Part shown: piece after piece, positions 54,004 through 64,000 of the stretch
Layout: every line of letters starts with the position of its first letter
Numbering within the stretch: the stretch's first letter is position 1
Origin: Lepiota brunneoincarnata
Lineage: Eukaryota; Basidiomycota; Agaricomycetes; Agaricales; Agaricaceae
Length of the DNA stretch: 64,000 nucleotides
Assembly (NCBI GenBank): GCA_023014365.1
Contig: JAEBUN010000031.1
Span: 124,001-188,000 of the forward strand
Reading direction: 5' to 3'
Translations under genes and position numbers: made by a program
The notes under the pieces: model-generated
The model's database searches: none
Told to the model about the DNA's origin: nothing
The model's input: the letters and a program-made list of their open reading frames with translations, nothing else

Positions 54004-57000
54004 TCAGAGTGAATGGAGGGGACCAGGCTTAGAGGGGTAAGAGGAGTGGAAAGCCTCTACTAGATCGGTAGCGTGTTCAAGCTCGGTTGCCGGTAACCAC
54101 GAGGATTCTTCTTCAGTATCTTCATAACCTAACCAGATGACTTTATAGAGGAGCTTGCATGCGCGGTGCCGATCAATCTTCGAGTCGACGATGCGGGCAA
54201 TCTCGTATTCTGGTTCACCGTCAATAGAAACTGGCGCAGGTGGCGGTTCCGATCGGGCGGGTATGGTGTTAGGCGTAGCCAGTTCGAGCATGGAAACATG
54301 GAAGACGGGGTGTACCCCACGCATGGAATCAGGAAGTCGGAGTGTAAAGGAATGGGTACCTGCTTGTGCAATGATCTCATAAGGCCCAAGGAACTTTTCG
54401 GAGAGTTTTTTGGAAGGACGGGTGGTGCGGAAGAATTGGGCTTTCACGAATACCTTTTGTCCAACCTTGAAGTCCGGGGCGGGGAGTCGGCGGGCGTCAG
54501 CGGAGGTCTGATACCGTTGCTGGGCTAGCAATATTTCAGACTTCAAGGTGGTATGTAGGTCGTCGAGGTCAACAGCAAAATGGCGGGCCCGAGCAGAGGC
54601 GAGATCGCGTTCAGGATGAACTGTGATGTTCAGATGGTATCCTTTATTAGCGAAGAACGGGGAGATACCGGTGGTGGCACTAGGAGCGTTGTTGTAAGCA
54701 AACTCAGCTAGTGGTAGTAATTCAGACCAATTGTCCTGTTGGTAGTTACAATAGACCCGGAGATATTGTTCCAGGGTCTGGTTGGTGCGTTCCGTCTGTC
54801 CGTCGCCTTCTGGATGGTAGCCCAAAGTGAAATGTAACTTCATATCGAGGGCTTGTCCCAATGAGCGGAAGAAGTGGGAGACGAATTCGGAGCCGCGGTC
54901 GGAGGTAACATGTTCGGGTACGCCGTGCTTGGAGAAGACGTGGAGGACGAATAGGCGGGCGAGGTCGGAGGAGGTGACGGTATCATAAGTCGGGATGAAG
55001 AGGGATTGCTTGGTGAGTCTGTCAACGATTACTAGGATGGCGTTGTAGCCGGAGGAGGCGGGGAGTTTTTCGATGAAGTCCATGGAGATTGAATTCCAAG
55101 GGCGTTCGGGAATGGGGAGTTGTTTGAGGAGACCGTAGGGATGGTGGCGCTGGGGTTTAGACCTCATACAGGTGACACAAGACTTACAGAAATCCTTGAC
55201 GAAGGTGCGGACACTAGGCCAGGTGTACTTGCGCCGGATGAGCTCCAGCATTTTATTCTGACCGAAGTGGCCGGCTAGGACATGATCATGCTTGTACTGG
55301 AGGACCCGAAGTCGGAGATTGTCGGCATCAGGGACGTAGATTCTGTCGTCTAAGAGGAGGAAACCTTTATCATTAACTGACCAACGGCCTTCTGGGCTGG
55401 CAAGATGGGCGGAAGCGGTCGGATCCGCTGGTAGGGCGGTGAGGATATCGCAGTGTAGCTGATCGAGGTCCATGACTACAGCTGCGCGAAGGGAAGGAGC
55501 ATAAAGAGTGGTGGCACGGACGGAGGCCGCGAGTTGTTCATGAGTGAACACAGGCCGGAAGTTGTGCGGGTTGACTGATGCATAGTCGCTATTCCCCCCT
55601 TTAGGGTAGACGTCCCATCGTCTAGTTAGGGCATCAGGCTTGGTGCCGAGGTGGCCGGGTCGGAACCGGATGACAAGGTGGAATTGGGATAGGAACTCGG
55701 ACCAACGAGCTTGGCAGCGAGTGAGGATTTTGGTGGTGCAGAAGTATTCGAGGTTTTTGTGGTCGGTGACTACATCAATAGTAAGAGGGGCACCCTCAAG
55801 ATAGTGCCGCCAGATACGAAAAGCCTCGAATATCGCCAAGAGTTCCTTGTCGTGGGTGTCATAATTAAGTTCGGCCATGTTAAAGGTGCGGGAATGGAAT
55901 GCAATGGGGTGAACCTCCCCATCATCAGTGATGATAGAGAGGATAGCCGCAAGGGCGTAGTCGGAGGCGTCGGTCTCGACAATGATCTGAGCGTCGGGGG
56001 CCCAAGGAGTGAGGACGGGAGCAGATATGAATGCTTCCTTCAGAGAGTTAAAGGCTTCGCGACATTCGTCAGTGAAATTCCATTTCACGTCTTTGTGGGT
56101 GAGGCAAGTGAGCGGAACGACGATGTCGGAGTAACCGTGAATGAAGCGACGGTAGAAGTTGGCGAAACCTAAGAAGGACTGGATGTCCTTGACTTTCTTG
56201 GGCTCCGGCCACTCCTGGATGGTCTTGACCTTAGATTGGTCCATTCGGAGACCGTCGGGGGAAAGAATGTAGCCAAGATATTCCACTGTGTCGGAGTGGA
56301 ACTGGCATTTGTCGGGGCGGGCGTATAGACCGTGTTGGCGGAGCCGCTTGAGGACCTCCTTGACTTGGTCACGATGGATACTGTGATTGTCAGAGTATAT
56401 CAGAATGTCGTCAAGGTAGATAGTAACGCAGACGTCGAGCATGTCCTTGAATATGTCGTTCATGAACCGCTGGAAGGTGGCGGGGGCGTTGGTGAGGCCG
56501 AAAGGCATAACCATCCATTCGAAGGAGCCGTAGCGGGTCCGAAAGGCGGTCTTCCATTCGTCGCTGTCAGCAACGCGGACTAGATGGTAAGCGTGACGGA
56601 GGTCGATTTTGGTATATACGCGAGCTTTGCGAGGGGAGTCTAAGAGGTCGGAGATGAGCGGAAGGGGGTAGCGATCCTTCTTGGTAATACGGTTGAGACC
56701 TCTAAAATCAACACATAAGCGGAGGGAGCCGTCCTTTTTCTTGACGAAGAGGACTGGGGCTCCATGAGGAGAAGTGGAAGGGCGAATGAAACCAATGGAC
56801 AAATGTTCGTCAATAAAATCACGTAGAGCTCCAAGCTCTGATTGTGAAAGGGAATAAATGGTACCGACCGGAGGTTGACCGCCGTCCTCAAGGTTAATCT
56901 GGAGGTTGTAAGGGCGGTGTGGAGCGAGTGTGTCAGCACGCGATTTACTGAAAACATCAGCGAACTCGTGGTATTCCTCGGGGATGGACGAGAGGTCAGC

Positions 57001-57806
57001 CGGGTCATCGGGGACAGAAGAAGACGCGGCCGACGTGGAGGCGGCGGAGAGGTTAATTCGGAATTGTTGGGAGCCAGGGAGCTTGGCAGCGCGGATAAAG
57101 GCAGGAGCGTTTATCAGGGATACGTGCGGTTTCGCAAGGGGGACAGATTGGGACGAGGTCCCGGACAGGGGTGGTGAACCTAGGTCAGGAGTGTCAGGGG
57201 TGGCCATAAGCGGGGCCGATGCGGGTGCGACGCAGGTAGAGACGGAAGCAGGATTCTCGAGTAGGGATGGCCGGAAAGTAATACTGCCCAAAGCCCAGTC
57301 AATCAACGGATTGTAGCGGGTGAGCCAGTTGTGTCCTAAGACCACAGAACAGGAAGAGTCGAGCCGGGTGACATAAGTGTCCAAAATGATAGATTCACCG
57401 GAGGGGAAAGATACAGGCAGTTGCGCAAGCTCCGTAATGTAGGCATTTGAGGTCCCATCAAATAACTGAAGTTCAATAGCCGGGATGGACGAGGTTGGAA
57501 TACTATGAGAACGAACAAAAGATGAGTCCACAAAACAGTGAGTAGAACCACTATCAACAAGAGCTTTGAAAGGAGAAAGAGAAGAGAAATCAGAACTAAC
57601 TACATTGTCCGTTGTAGAAAGCGGGTCCGAAGCGGAGAGTACAGAAGCGGAAACAGAAGATAAAGAAGTAACTAAAGGGGAAGTTAACGTAATGTGAAAA
57701 GAGTTCGGGTCGGAAAGAGCGGACGCATTGAGACGGAAACTCTCTGGAGCACAGCAGAGTTCAATGCGATCCTCAGTCTGTGCAGAGGCCTGAGGACCGC
57801 CGACTA
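54004..57806 (-). CDS. pol: Pol of element G: protease, RT, RNase H, integrase, chromodomain
   Basis: The frame is open from the gag stop; the first ATG is at 57531, but the protease motif ALVDSGSTHCFVDSS straddles it, so translation probably enters by -1 shifting from gag. Counting from 57531: RT with VFVKKKDGSLRLCVDFRGLN-like block and YLDDILIYS near 370; RNase H VETDASDYALAAIL near 517; integrase HHCC near 755-800 (HDHVLAGHFGQN...CKSCVTCM); catalytic Asp in MDFIEKL ~816, Asp in SDRGSEF ~875, Glu in GQTERTNQ ~912; chromodomain ~1107-1165 (EYEIARIVDSKIDRHR, VIWLGYEDTEEESSWLP). No stops to 54004. Likely functional. Confidence 0.93.
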
Positions 57807-57813
57807 TTTTTCC
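57804..57813 (-). promoter_or_regulatory. Possible -1 frameshift site at the gag stop of G
   Basis: On the minus strand gag ends TCG GAA AAA TAG, and pol is the -1 frame (ATA GTC GGC). The A run immediately before the stop is a plausible slippage site. No structure was assessed. Confidence 0.5.
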
Positions 57814-59204
57814 GAGCTCGGGAGAGTCGGCGCGTCTGTCTCGGGGAGCTGAGCCTGTCGGCCTTTAGCCTTGGCATCAGGGAATTTCTTCTTGTCGCAG
57901 TTGGCAGCCCTGTGATTGGGATCTGCACAGACAAGGCAGAGGTTATTGTCGAAACGTTGTTGACGTTCCTTGGGGGTTAATTTACCGTCCTTACCAAGTT
58001 TACTAGTAAGGTCAGATTTTGGCGGGGCCGATTTCTGACCGGCGGACGGGTTGGGCGGATTGCCCTTGAAGCTGGTGTTGGGCGTGCTGCCTCTGTTATT
58101 ATTGGCAGGCTTGGTGGCAGGTTGCGGGTTGGTCGAGGTGGAAGGGGATGGGTTACCTCCAGGTTTCCTAGAGGCGGTCGGGTCCGAAGCGGATTTGGCG
58201 CGGGCCTTCTCGCGTTGGCGCTCCCAGTAGCGAGCGTCGATCTTCATCGCTGCTGCTCGCATTTCGATGAAGGTGTCGGGCTTGCCGTCGGGCCGATTGG
58301 ACAGAATGTCCTGGATGCGGTCGGGGAGGCCTTTGTAGTAGCGGTGACAAAATACTTTGTCACCCCAGCGGAGTTGGCCAGCTAGGCGGAGAAAGTCGAC
58401 GTTGTAGACGGCGATCTTCTCGTTGTAGCGCATTCGGAGGGAGTCGAGCTGCTCAGCAGCTTCTCCGGTCGGATCCGCAGGACCGAAATTGGTCTGCAGC
58501 TCCAGGGTGAACTGGTCCCAGTCCTTGATCCAGTTGTGCATTATTCCGTGGTTGTCGGCCTCATCGAGGCCGATTTCGAAGTGTTGCTGTGCCACGCCTG
58601 TGAGGTATGTCAACGCGAAGTTGACCTTGGTGGCGGGGATAGCAAACTGGGCTGGGTTGGTACGGAAATAGAGTCGGCATTGGAAGAGGAAGGGTTTGAG
58701 TTTGGCGGGGTCGGAACCTGTAAAGATGTCAGGTTCGCGAGCTTTGGTACGGGGAGTTCGAGGAGGCTGTGGGGCTTGAGAGTTCCCACGGCCGTCCATT
58801 TGATCGGCTATGCGTTGGAAAACTCGGAGTATGAGTCTATCATGGTTGTCTCGGGTGTTGCCAGGTGGAATGTTGTTGTTGTTGTCGCCGTTGTCTGATG
58901 GTTCGTCATCGCCCGGGGGCCCGTCCCCGTTGTCAGGATAGTCATCGGGATCACCAGGGTCGCTGGGATCAGGATTGGGGTCGGGGCCGTCATCGGGGCC
59001 GTCGGGAGTCCGGAATACTGAAGGTTGTATATCTTCAGAGAACCGGTCTGGGGTCGAGGGTGCGATAGATTGTCGGCAAGAGCGAGAAGCCCTTGGGGAG
59101 TCGGGTTGCAGTTCCTCGGAAGGAGGTTGTCGAGTGATGCGTTTGCTATGGCGAGCGGCTGGAGTTACCAGAGTGCGAGTACGGGTAACTGTTCGAGAGA
59201 CCAT
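57804..59204 (-). CDS. gag: Gag of element G
   Basis: 466 residues from MVSRTVTRTRTLV. An N-terminal Pro/Asp-rich region is followed by the Ty3 Gag capsid core at ~170-330 (FLFQCRLYFRTNPAQF, TYLTGVAQQHFE, IKDWDQFTLELQTNFG, RMRYNEKIAVYNVDFLRLAGQL, FCHRYYKGLPDRIQDIL). A linker rich in Pro/Asn/Ser and a CX2CX4HX4C knuckle, CLVCADPNHRAANC, lie near 424-437. Gag forms the particle that packages element RNA. The start is the first ATG after the 5' LTR, ~53 bases downstream. Confidence 0.92.
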   Translation of the reverse strand: MVSRTVTRTRTLVTPAARHSKRITRQPPSEELQPDSPRASRSCRQSIAPSTPDRFSEDIQPSVFRTPDGPDDGPDPNPDPSDPGDPDDYPDNGDGPPGDDEPSDNGDNNNNIPPGNTRDNHDRLILRVFQRIADQMDGRGNSQAPQPPRTPRTKAREPDIFTGSDPAKLKPFLFQCRLYFRTNPAQFAIPATKVNFALTYLTGVAQQHFEIGLDEADNHGIMHNWIKDWDQFTLELQTNFGPADPTGEAAEQLDSLRMRYNEKIAVYNVDFLRLAGQLRWGDKVFCHRYYKGLPDRIQDILSNRPDGKPDTFIEMRAAAMKIDARYWERQREKARAKSASDPTASRKPGGNPSPSTSTNPQPATKPANNNRGSTPNTSFKGNPPNPSAGQKSAPPKSDLTSKLGKDGKLTPKERQQRFDNNLCLVCADPNHRAANCDKKKFPDAKAKGRQAQLPETDAPTLPSSEK

Positions 59205-59257
59205 GGTTAGAAAGATTCAGAGTGTAGTGGACAGGAGGAGTGTGAGTCTGATAATAC

Positions 59258-59913
59258 TGTTAGAGCCGGTGCGGGTCGGGACCGAAGTGGAGGGTCGGGG
59301 TGGTATCCTTGGTATAAGGTAACTGGGGGACAGGGCGAAGTCAGTACGTAGACTTCGGGACCGAGGCGGAGTATGTCGGGCAGGGGGTTGGACTTGCGGC
59401 CTCAGCTTATGTGCTGTGCCCTCCTACTGTCCTAGTCCGTATTTCAGGAAGTCGGAGCCGAAGCGGAGCGAGGCAGAAGAGAGGAGAGGATAGGGAACAG
59501 GGAGCTGGTCCGCTGCTCGATTCAATTATCAGACTGAGGAGTACAAGCCAAGTACCTACGGTATATATACTACTGGCCTTACGAACTATGACTCGTACTG
59601 ACTACGTGTGGAGTGGAGACCGATCTAGTTACAAACGGATTACGAACGGATTACGAATGGAATGGAAACGGGTACAGGTATGGAGACTAATAACGTATCT
59701 TGACTACGGACGGGAAATGGAGACGGGGGTATGAGACACCGAGGGCCAGGTGACCACGGCACGTGTGGAGGTGGTCGCGTGATCGGGGCAGGGGGTTGTG
59801 GTCGGAGCAGGTCGGGGCCGAGTCGGAGGGCAGAGGGTTGTTGTGTGGAACACACGTGGAGTCGAGAAGCCAAAGTTTAAATGATTAGACTCTGAGTTGG
59901 CATGGATATGACA
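59258..59913 (-). repeat. 5' LTR of element G
   Basis: 656 bp. It contains a TATATATA box (59562-59569), the likely promoter for gag-pol on the minus strand. It is five bases shorter than the other LTR because of an indel in a gagcg repeat near 59611. The first bases after the LTR (attatcagactcac) do not start with TGG, so primer type is unclear. Confidence 0.95.
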
Positions 59914-59918
59914 GCTAG
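59914..59918. repeat. Target-site duplication of G, right copy
   Basis: gctag, matching 52081-52085. Confidence 0.9.
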
Positions 59919-61749
59919 TACACAAAGAAGGAAAGACATTTGGGCCGGATGGACTGTCCAGACGACGTTACTATCCCGGTGATGAGACAGCCCGTCGTTT
60001 CGACGACGGATCCGAGGACGAGGGAGAGGAGTTCGAGTTGATCAAAGGAGATCCGGGGGCTGCAGATCCGTTACCCTTGGAAGCCTTCTGTGATGAGATC
60101 GACAGTCGCTCTGGCTTCTACCAGGGTCTGGCGCGTGATGTGTATGATTTTGAGTATGAGCTGGATTAAGCTCGGGAAGAGTACTTGGATGAACAACAGG
60201 CTAACCTTAGGGTTATAGAAGACCCAGCGTGCCCAGAAAACCACCGACAAGTACTAAGCTTAATGACGGATGTCAGGCTAGTGCCAGATTTCGAAGAGGA
60301 AAAGTTGACCGAGATAGAGGAAGCATATGATGAATCGCGTAGGACAGATACAGCGCGAATACAAGACGGAAGAATACCCAAAGTCAGGGAATACCTGAAA
60401 ACAGGGGGCAGTAGCGCAGCTGAAGGCTTGGATGAGCCGGATCTGCGTAAGCTTAAGCATATGGTGGAGCATTTCTTCTTGGACGAAGAGGGGAGACTGT
60501 ATAGGATGAGCCCTAGCGGTCAGCATCAGCTAGTAGTGGATAAGGAGCAACGTATGTATATGTTGCGAGCCAGCCACGACTTCCTAGGACACAGGGGAAT
60601 ATACGCAACCACTAAGCTTATAACGCAGAGGTTCTGGTGGCCGGAAGTTGAAGGAGACGTAACTTGGTATGTGCAATCGTGCCATCTATGCCAGCAACGA
60701 CAAAAGGCGATCATCGAGACGCCGCCAATAGTAACGCCCACGCCGTTGATATTCCAAGTGCTACATGTGGACACACTACATATGATGCCAAGTTCTAATG
60801 GGTGTAGTTATATTGTGCATGGAAGGTGTGGACTGTCGTCCTGGATGGAGGCAAAAGCTTTGAGAAAAGAGAATGCTAGTTCGATTGCGCAGTGGTTATT
60901 TGAAGATATCATTTGCAGATGGGGCTGTATAGTGAAGATTGTCACGGACAACGGTTCTCCATTTAAGAAAGCTGTTCGATGGCTGGAAGAAAAATATGGG
61001 ATAAAAGGAGTAACGATATCTCCTTACAATTCCAAAGCGAACAGGATTATTGAAAGAGCCCACTGGGATGTGCGGCAAATGTTGTACAAAGCTACAGATG
61101 GAGATGTCAAAAAGTGGTATTGGCACCTACTGCACGTTATGTGGGCAGATCGGATAACCATTAGAAAAGGAATGGGGTGTTCCCGTACTTTCTGGTAACC
61201 GGAGCGCACCTGACGCTACCTCTGGATGTCAAAGAGGCCACTTGGCTAGTACAACTACCAAATAAGTACTTAACCACGGCCGAGTTAATAGGATACCGAG
61301 CTCAGGCTTTGGCAAAACATGTTCGGCATGTTGAGGAGGTGCGTCAGCGTGTTTCAGACACTAAGCTTAGCAAGGCTTGGGAGATGGAACGACAAGCAGT
61401 GCATAAGATAAAAGATTATCGCTTCGGCCCGGGAGATTTAGTATTAGTGAGAAACACAGCTATAGAGAGCTCAGCAGACAGGAAGATGAAACCCAGGTAT
61501 CTAGGACCCATGGTGGTCATATCTAGATCGAAGGGAGGATCATATATCCTGGCAGAGTTGGATGGCTCTGTATGGCAGAATAAAGTGGCGGCGTTCAGAG
61601 TAATTCCCTACTTAGCCAGAAAACATATGCCGTTGCCGCTGGAGTTACAAGAGTTGTTAGATCTGTCGCCAGAGGGACTGAAGACCCTGGAGGAGACTAC
61701 TGAGGATGAGCCTAGTGACAGATGGGAGCCAGAAGAGTTGGAGGGATAG
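59919..61749 (+). pseudogene. pol: Integrase end of H pol, after G
   Basis: Continues H pol with VHKEGKTFGPDGLSRR. A TAA at 60168-60170 breaks the frame. Integrase zinc region: HDFLGHRGIYATTKLITQRF...CHLCQQRQ. Catalytic residues: Asp in VDTLHMM (~60768), Asp in TDNGSPF (~60944), Glu in RIIERAHWD (~61047). Near 61185 a frameshift moves the remainder ([16 protein letters not shown]) to another frame ending at 61749, including an integrase C-terminal part ([31 protein letters not shown]). No chromodomain is evident, unlike G. Confidence 0.85.
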
Positions 61750-61825
61750 AAAAAACCTGATATTGTGGACAGAACTATCTACTTATCGAAGGAAAACTAT
61801 CCTGGGGACTGTAAAAGCATTAAGC

Positions 61826-63172
61826 TTAAGCGGGGGAGGACTTGTCCAAGTCGGAAAGGTTGCGCAAAAGGCTTTTGAGACGGATGCGCTCTTGAATGAG
61901 GAATTGGAACCTTTTTAAGTTGGCTTCGAGCGAGGGAATAGCATTGATGAAGTCCCGGCTGAGTGAATTGAGGTCGCATTTGACTGACCGAGCGTCGTCA
62001 CCGCGAGATTCGGATTCGTACTTGTCGCGAGAGTGAGACAGGAGGTTTTGGAGTTCCTGGAGCAAACAAGCTGCCCGGGAGAAGTGTCAGTACTGTTAAG
62101 CTTAGCGAAGAGAAGTGAGAAATTGCCCACCAGATAAGCCCGCAAAGGTGCGCTCATCGGAAGCAGACTCGGTATGGGCGCACTTGGCAGTATTGGCGCT
62201 GGCTTTGGCTAGAACCTGTTCAGCCCGGACATAACAGCAGTGTTTAGTGTTCATATTGGGAACTTGACAATAGGAAAGAAGACGGACGGTGCCTTTAGAC
62301 GATGAGGACTTTTTGACGGTCTCCTAAAGAGGGAGGAAGTCAGAATCAGTGGTTGGGGGGAGTGGAGCTGGCGCACCACGTCGGAGGTAGACAAACAACG
62401 CTTGCGATAAGGTGAGACTACACAAACCTCTTCGACGATAGCTTGAGAGACTTCCTCATCGACCATCATGTCCTGGAGGCGAGCGATTATCTCAGCCAAT
62501 GTAATAGGTTGAGAAGCAGCTATATTACTGTGTCAGCACCAGTTGCTCGGGAGTTGGAAGCACTGGGCATACTCTCAGCAAGCTCGGTATCGGTGTCTAC
62601 CACAACAGCAGCAGAGACAGGGGCCTTGCGACCTTTGCGAGGCTAAGCTTATACATGAGGAGACAATTGGAGCCAAAAGAATGCTAAGCTTACACGTTTG
62701 GGGACAGCAGAGCCTTCGGCAACGTTGGAGGAAGTAGAGCCAGTCATGGACGATGGGTTCTGAGCCTCTTCGGTCCTGGATTTGTGGGATTCTTCGGAAC
62801 GAACGCAATTAATGCGGCTACAGCATTCAGAGAGCGCCTTATAGATCGCGGGCATCTCATAAGACGAATGGTAGTTGTTTTGGTAAATTTCGTAGAGCTT
62901 GTGGATACGGAAGACGTAGTCCTGGTTGACATGAAGCTTGATAGCCTCATTATCCTCCGATAACGCTTCAATATAAGCAGACTAGAAATGATTTGGAAAC
63001 GGCGAGAGAAGCATGGAAAGAGTAGACATACCCCAGGGGCATCGAACGCAAGGAGAGCCTTCTCGACGAGGGGACGAGCGACTTGGCCGTTTTGCAGGCG
63101 CTGAAGACGACCTTTGGCGTTGCTGATGAGATCGTCGAGCTCAACCTGGAGATGGGGGATAGAAGAAGCCAT
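61826..63172 (-). CDS. Antisense six-exon gene of element H, unknown Cys-containing coiled-coil protein
   Basis: Opposite strand to H gag-pol and convergent with pol (stops ~77 bases apart). Proposed exons: 63172-63032, 62981-62694, 62642-62529, 62490-62428, 62323-62131, 62070-61826. Introns of 49, 51, 38, 104 and 60 nt all have GT...AG ends; the 38-nt one and the GTTTGT donor of the 104-nt one are the weakest. This gives 347 open codons. The N-terminus is helical (MASSIPHLQVELDDLISNAK). Then come a Tyr/His-rich segment, Cys positions SECCSRINC and KHCCYV...KC, a Ser/Thr/Pro-rich linker, and a C-terminal coiled coil (RDFINAIPSLEANLKRF...). TATAAAAG lies ~45 bases upstream. I do not recognise the family. 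Confidence 0.65.
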
Positions 63173-63216
63173 TTTCTTGCGAAGGGTGTCTGCTAGAATG
63201 AGACGTCGCTCCCTCG

Positions 63217-63224
63217 CTTTTATA
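63217..63224 (-). promoter_or_regulatory. TATA box of the H antisense gene
   Basis: TATAAAAG on the minus strand, ~45 bases before the ATG at 63172. Same arrangement as in G and G2. Confidence 0.55.
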
Positions 63225-63857
63225 AGAAAAGGCCGTAGGCAGTGATGATGAATCATAACGAGTGGATGAAGAGCACCCTCCACCCTAAGCTTATGACCTG
63301 AGGGGCCTAGGAAACCTGTAATCTTAAGTAGCCAGCCTTCGACAGACTTGCTGAACCACAGTTGCCTTATTAGGTAACATGTCGCCAGGGTCTCGCGGTT
63401 ATCAGTGTGCACAGGGATTCTGATGGAACGGTGAGGGCACCGATTTCAATTTGGCTAGGGGGAGATGGGTCCCAAGGGGCGCTTCAGTTTGACAGTTTGA
63501 CGCGAGCTTTTTCGCGAGGAGCTTTTTCGAACAGCGTGGACAGGCTGGTTCGGGCTTGTAAGTAAACCGGAGCGGATGAGCCGGGTCACTACGCGTTGCG
63601 GGTCACGGCACGCTGAGATGTCAATAAACATCACTGATAGATCAGAGAGGCATATAATGAGTATATAAGTGACTGGCAACCTAAACTAGCTTAGGAGTCT
63701 CCCAGGAGGTCTTTAGCTTAGCTTTAGGAGATGACAAGAAAGTCAAAAACAGTTTAGCTTAACTCAGTAGGAGACAAGGAACAACAAGATGACTATTGGG
63801 ATGTATATACATGACAAGATTATATACTACATCCAAGAAGTAAACTAGGCGCAGAGA
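63225..63857. other. Non-coding region of or next to element H
   Basis: No convincing ORF. It holds the upstream region of the antisense gene, one TAAGCTTA (63286), and several TTTAGCTTA-type sequences between 63685 and 63765 (ctagcttagg, tttagcttagct, tttagcttaac). The 3' LTR of H (expected start TGATACGCC) is not found before 64000, so H extends past the window or is rearranged here. Confidence 0.5.
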
Positions 63858-64000
63858 TCACTCAAGGTCTTCTAGAACAGACTCTGGATCCTGAGTCATC
63901 GGGAAAGCGAGGAAGAGAAGCGATTTGAGCTCCTCGAATTCCTCGTATGTCAGGACCCCCGGAAAGTTGTTGGCGAACTCAAAGAACGCCCGAACGTCTT
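63858..64000 (-). CDS. C-terminal end of an unidentified gene, partial at right edge
   Basis: Minus-strand frame open from the window edge to a TGA at 63858-63860: 46 codons, including FFEFANNFPGVLTYEEFEEL and ending DPESVLEDLE. The composition (acidic and aromatic, with helix-like spacing) looks like real protein rather than chance. It could be a second antisense gene or exon of element H, since no LTR separates it from H, or a host gene. Family not recognised. Confidence 0.45.
   Translation of the reverse strand, partial: DVRAFFEFANNFPGVLTYEEFEELKSLLFLAFPMTQDPESVLEDLE

Larger units (their letters stand above)
52086..59913 (-). mobile_element. Ty3 chromovirus element G, full length
   Basis: 7.8 kb element on the minus strand with LTRs 59258-59913 (5') and 52086-52746 (3'), TG...CA ends and a 5-bp target duplicate. 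Gag and Pol are open. LTRs differ by a few substitutions and a small indel, so insertion is fairly recent. It carries an additional antisense gene at 52878-53944. It is inserted in the pol gene of element H. Confidence 0.95.
45937..63293. repeat. Dispersed TAAGCTTA palindromes in element H
   Basis: By eye the octamer starts at 45937, 46482, 46933, 46953, 47444, 48894, 48966, 50123, 50244, 50620, 51829, 60255, 60448, 60613, 61362, 61821, 62097, 62644, 62684 and 63286: twenty times in ~10.4 kb of H, in the LTR, gag, all of pol and the antisense gene. None is in the inserted element G. Three more are in the H LTR remnant (12668, 13107, 13127). Flanks often extend the palindrome (CGCTAAGCTTAGCG at 47441). 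Confidence 0.85.

Noticed and set aside
1..64000. CRISPR arrays, bacterial operons, rRNA genes
   Set aside because: No regularly spaced direct repeats, no bacterial-type gene organisation and no rRNA-like sequence seen; introns and poly(A) retroelements indicate a eukaryote.

Overview
This window reads as a repeat island from a fungal nuclear genome, most likely a basidiomycete of the Agaricomycetes. The reasons are the chromodomain Ty3 pol sequences, the 38-60 nt introns with GTAAGT-like donors, and RNase H-bearing LINEs with poly(A) tails. The organism assignment is inference from family resemblance. I see no complete ordinary host gene. The only possible one is the last 46 codons of a minus-strand reading frame at the right edge.

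Almost every base can be assigned to transposable elements inserted into each other. The commonest is a ~6.5 kb LINE, here called LINE-A: ORF1 has three zinc knuckles, ORF2 has EEP endonuclease, reverse transcriptase, RNase H and a terminal CxC...H...C motif, and the 3' end is TAATAAATTGGAGATTT plus poly(A). About fourteen pieces are present. The copy at 20671-27234 looks intact. A second, older LINE family, LINE-B, has two decayed copies (34593-39196 and 40062-44297). A ~1.08 kb non-autonomous retroelement with a tRNA-like head shares LINE-B's 3' tail and has three copies. There is also a Ty1/copia remnant and a 229-bp CACTA-like MITE.

Two LTR retrotransposon families fill the rest. Element G (52086-59913, minus strand, with a second truncated copy G2 at 28265-32252) is a chromovirus with 656-661 bp LTRs and open gag and pol. 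Element H (from 45757 past the right edge, plus strand) has ~1.26 kb LTRs, a PBS, and gag-pol broken by several stops and frameshifts. G is inserted into the H pol gene with a 5-bp duplication (gctag).

Layout: 1-10607, an internally deleted LINE-A (A1) split by full-length A2. 10608-13188, LINE-A fragment A3 inside an H LTR. 13189-17337, LINE-A pieces with an apparent inversion between two copies. 17338-28264, LINE-A copy A8 split by full-length A9. 28265-33946, G2 inside a SINE-like unit inside LINE-A. 33947-34592, copia end. 34593-45756, two LINE-B copies interrupted by LINE-A, SINE-like and MITE insertions, then rearranged LINE-A. 45757-64000, H interrupted by G. Short target-site duplications support much of this order.

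The most striking result is that both unrelated LTR families carry an extra gene on the strand opposite gag-pol, between pol and the 3' LTR side. Each has its own TATA box and introns. In G and G2 it spans three exons and, once spliced, gives a Zn2Cys6-type cluster flanked by acidic coiled-coil sequence. In H it spans six exons, stays open although gag-pol is ruined, and is Cys-rich with a C-terminal coiled coil. H also carries about twenty copies of the palindrome TAAGCTTA, far more than expected by chance.
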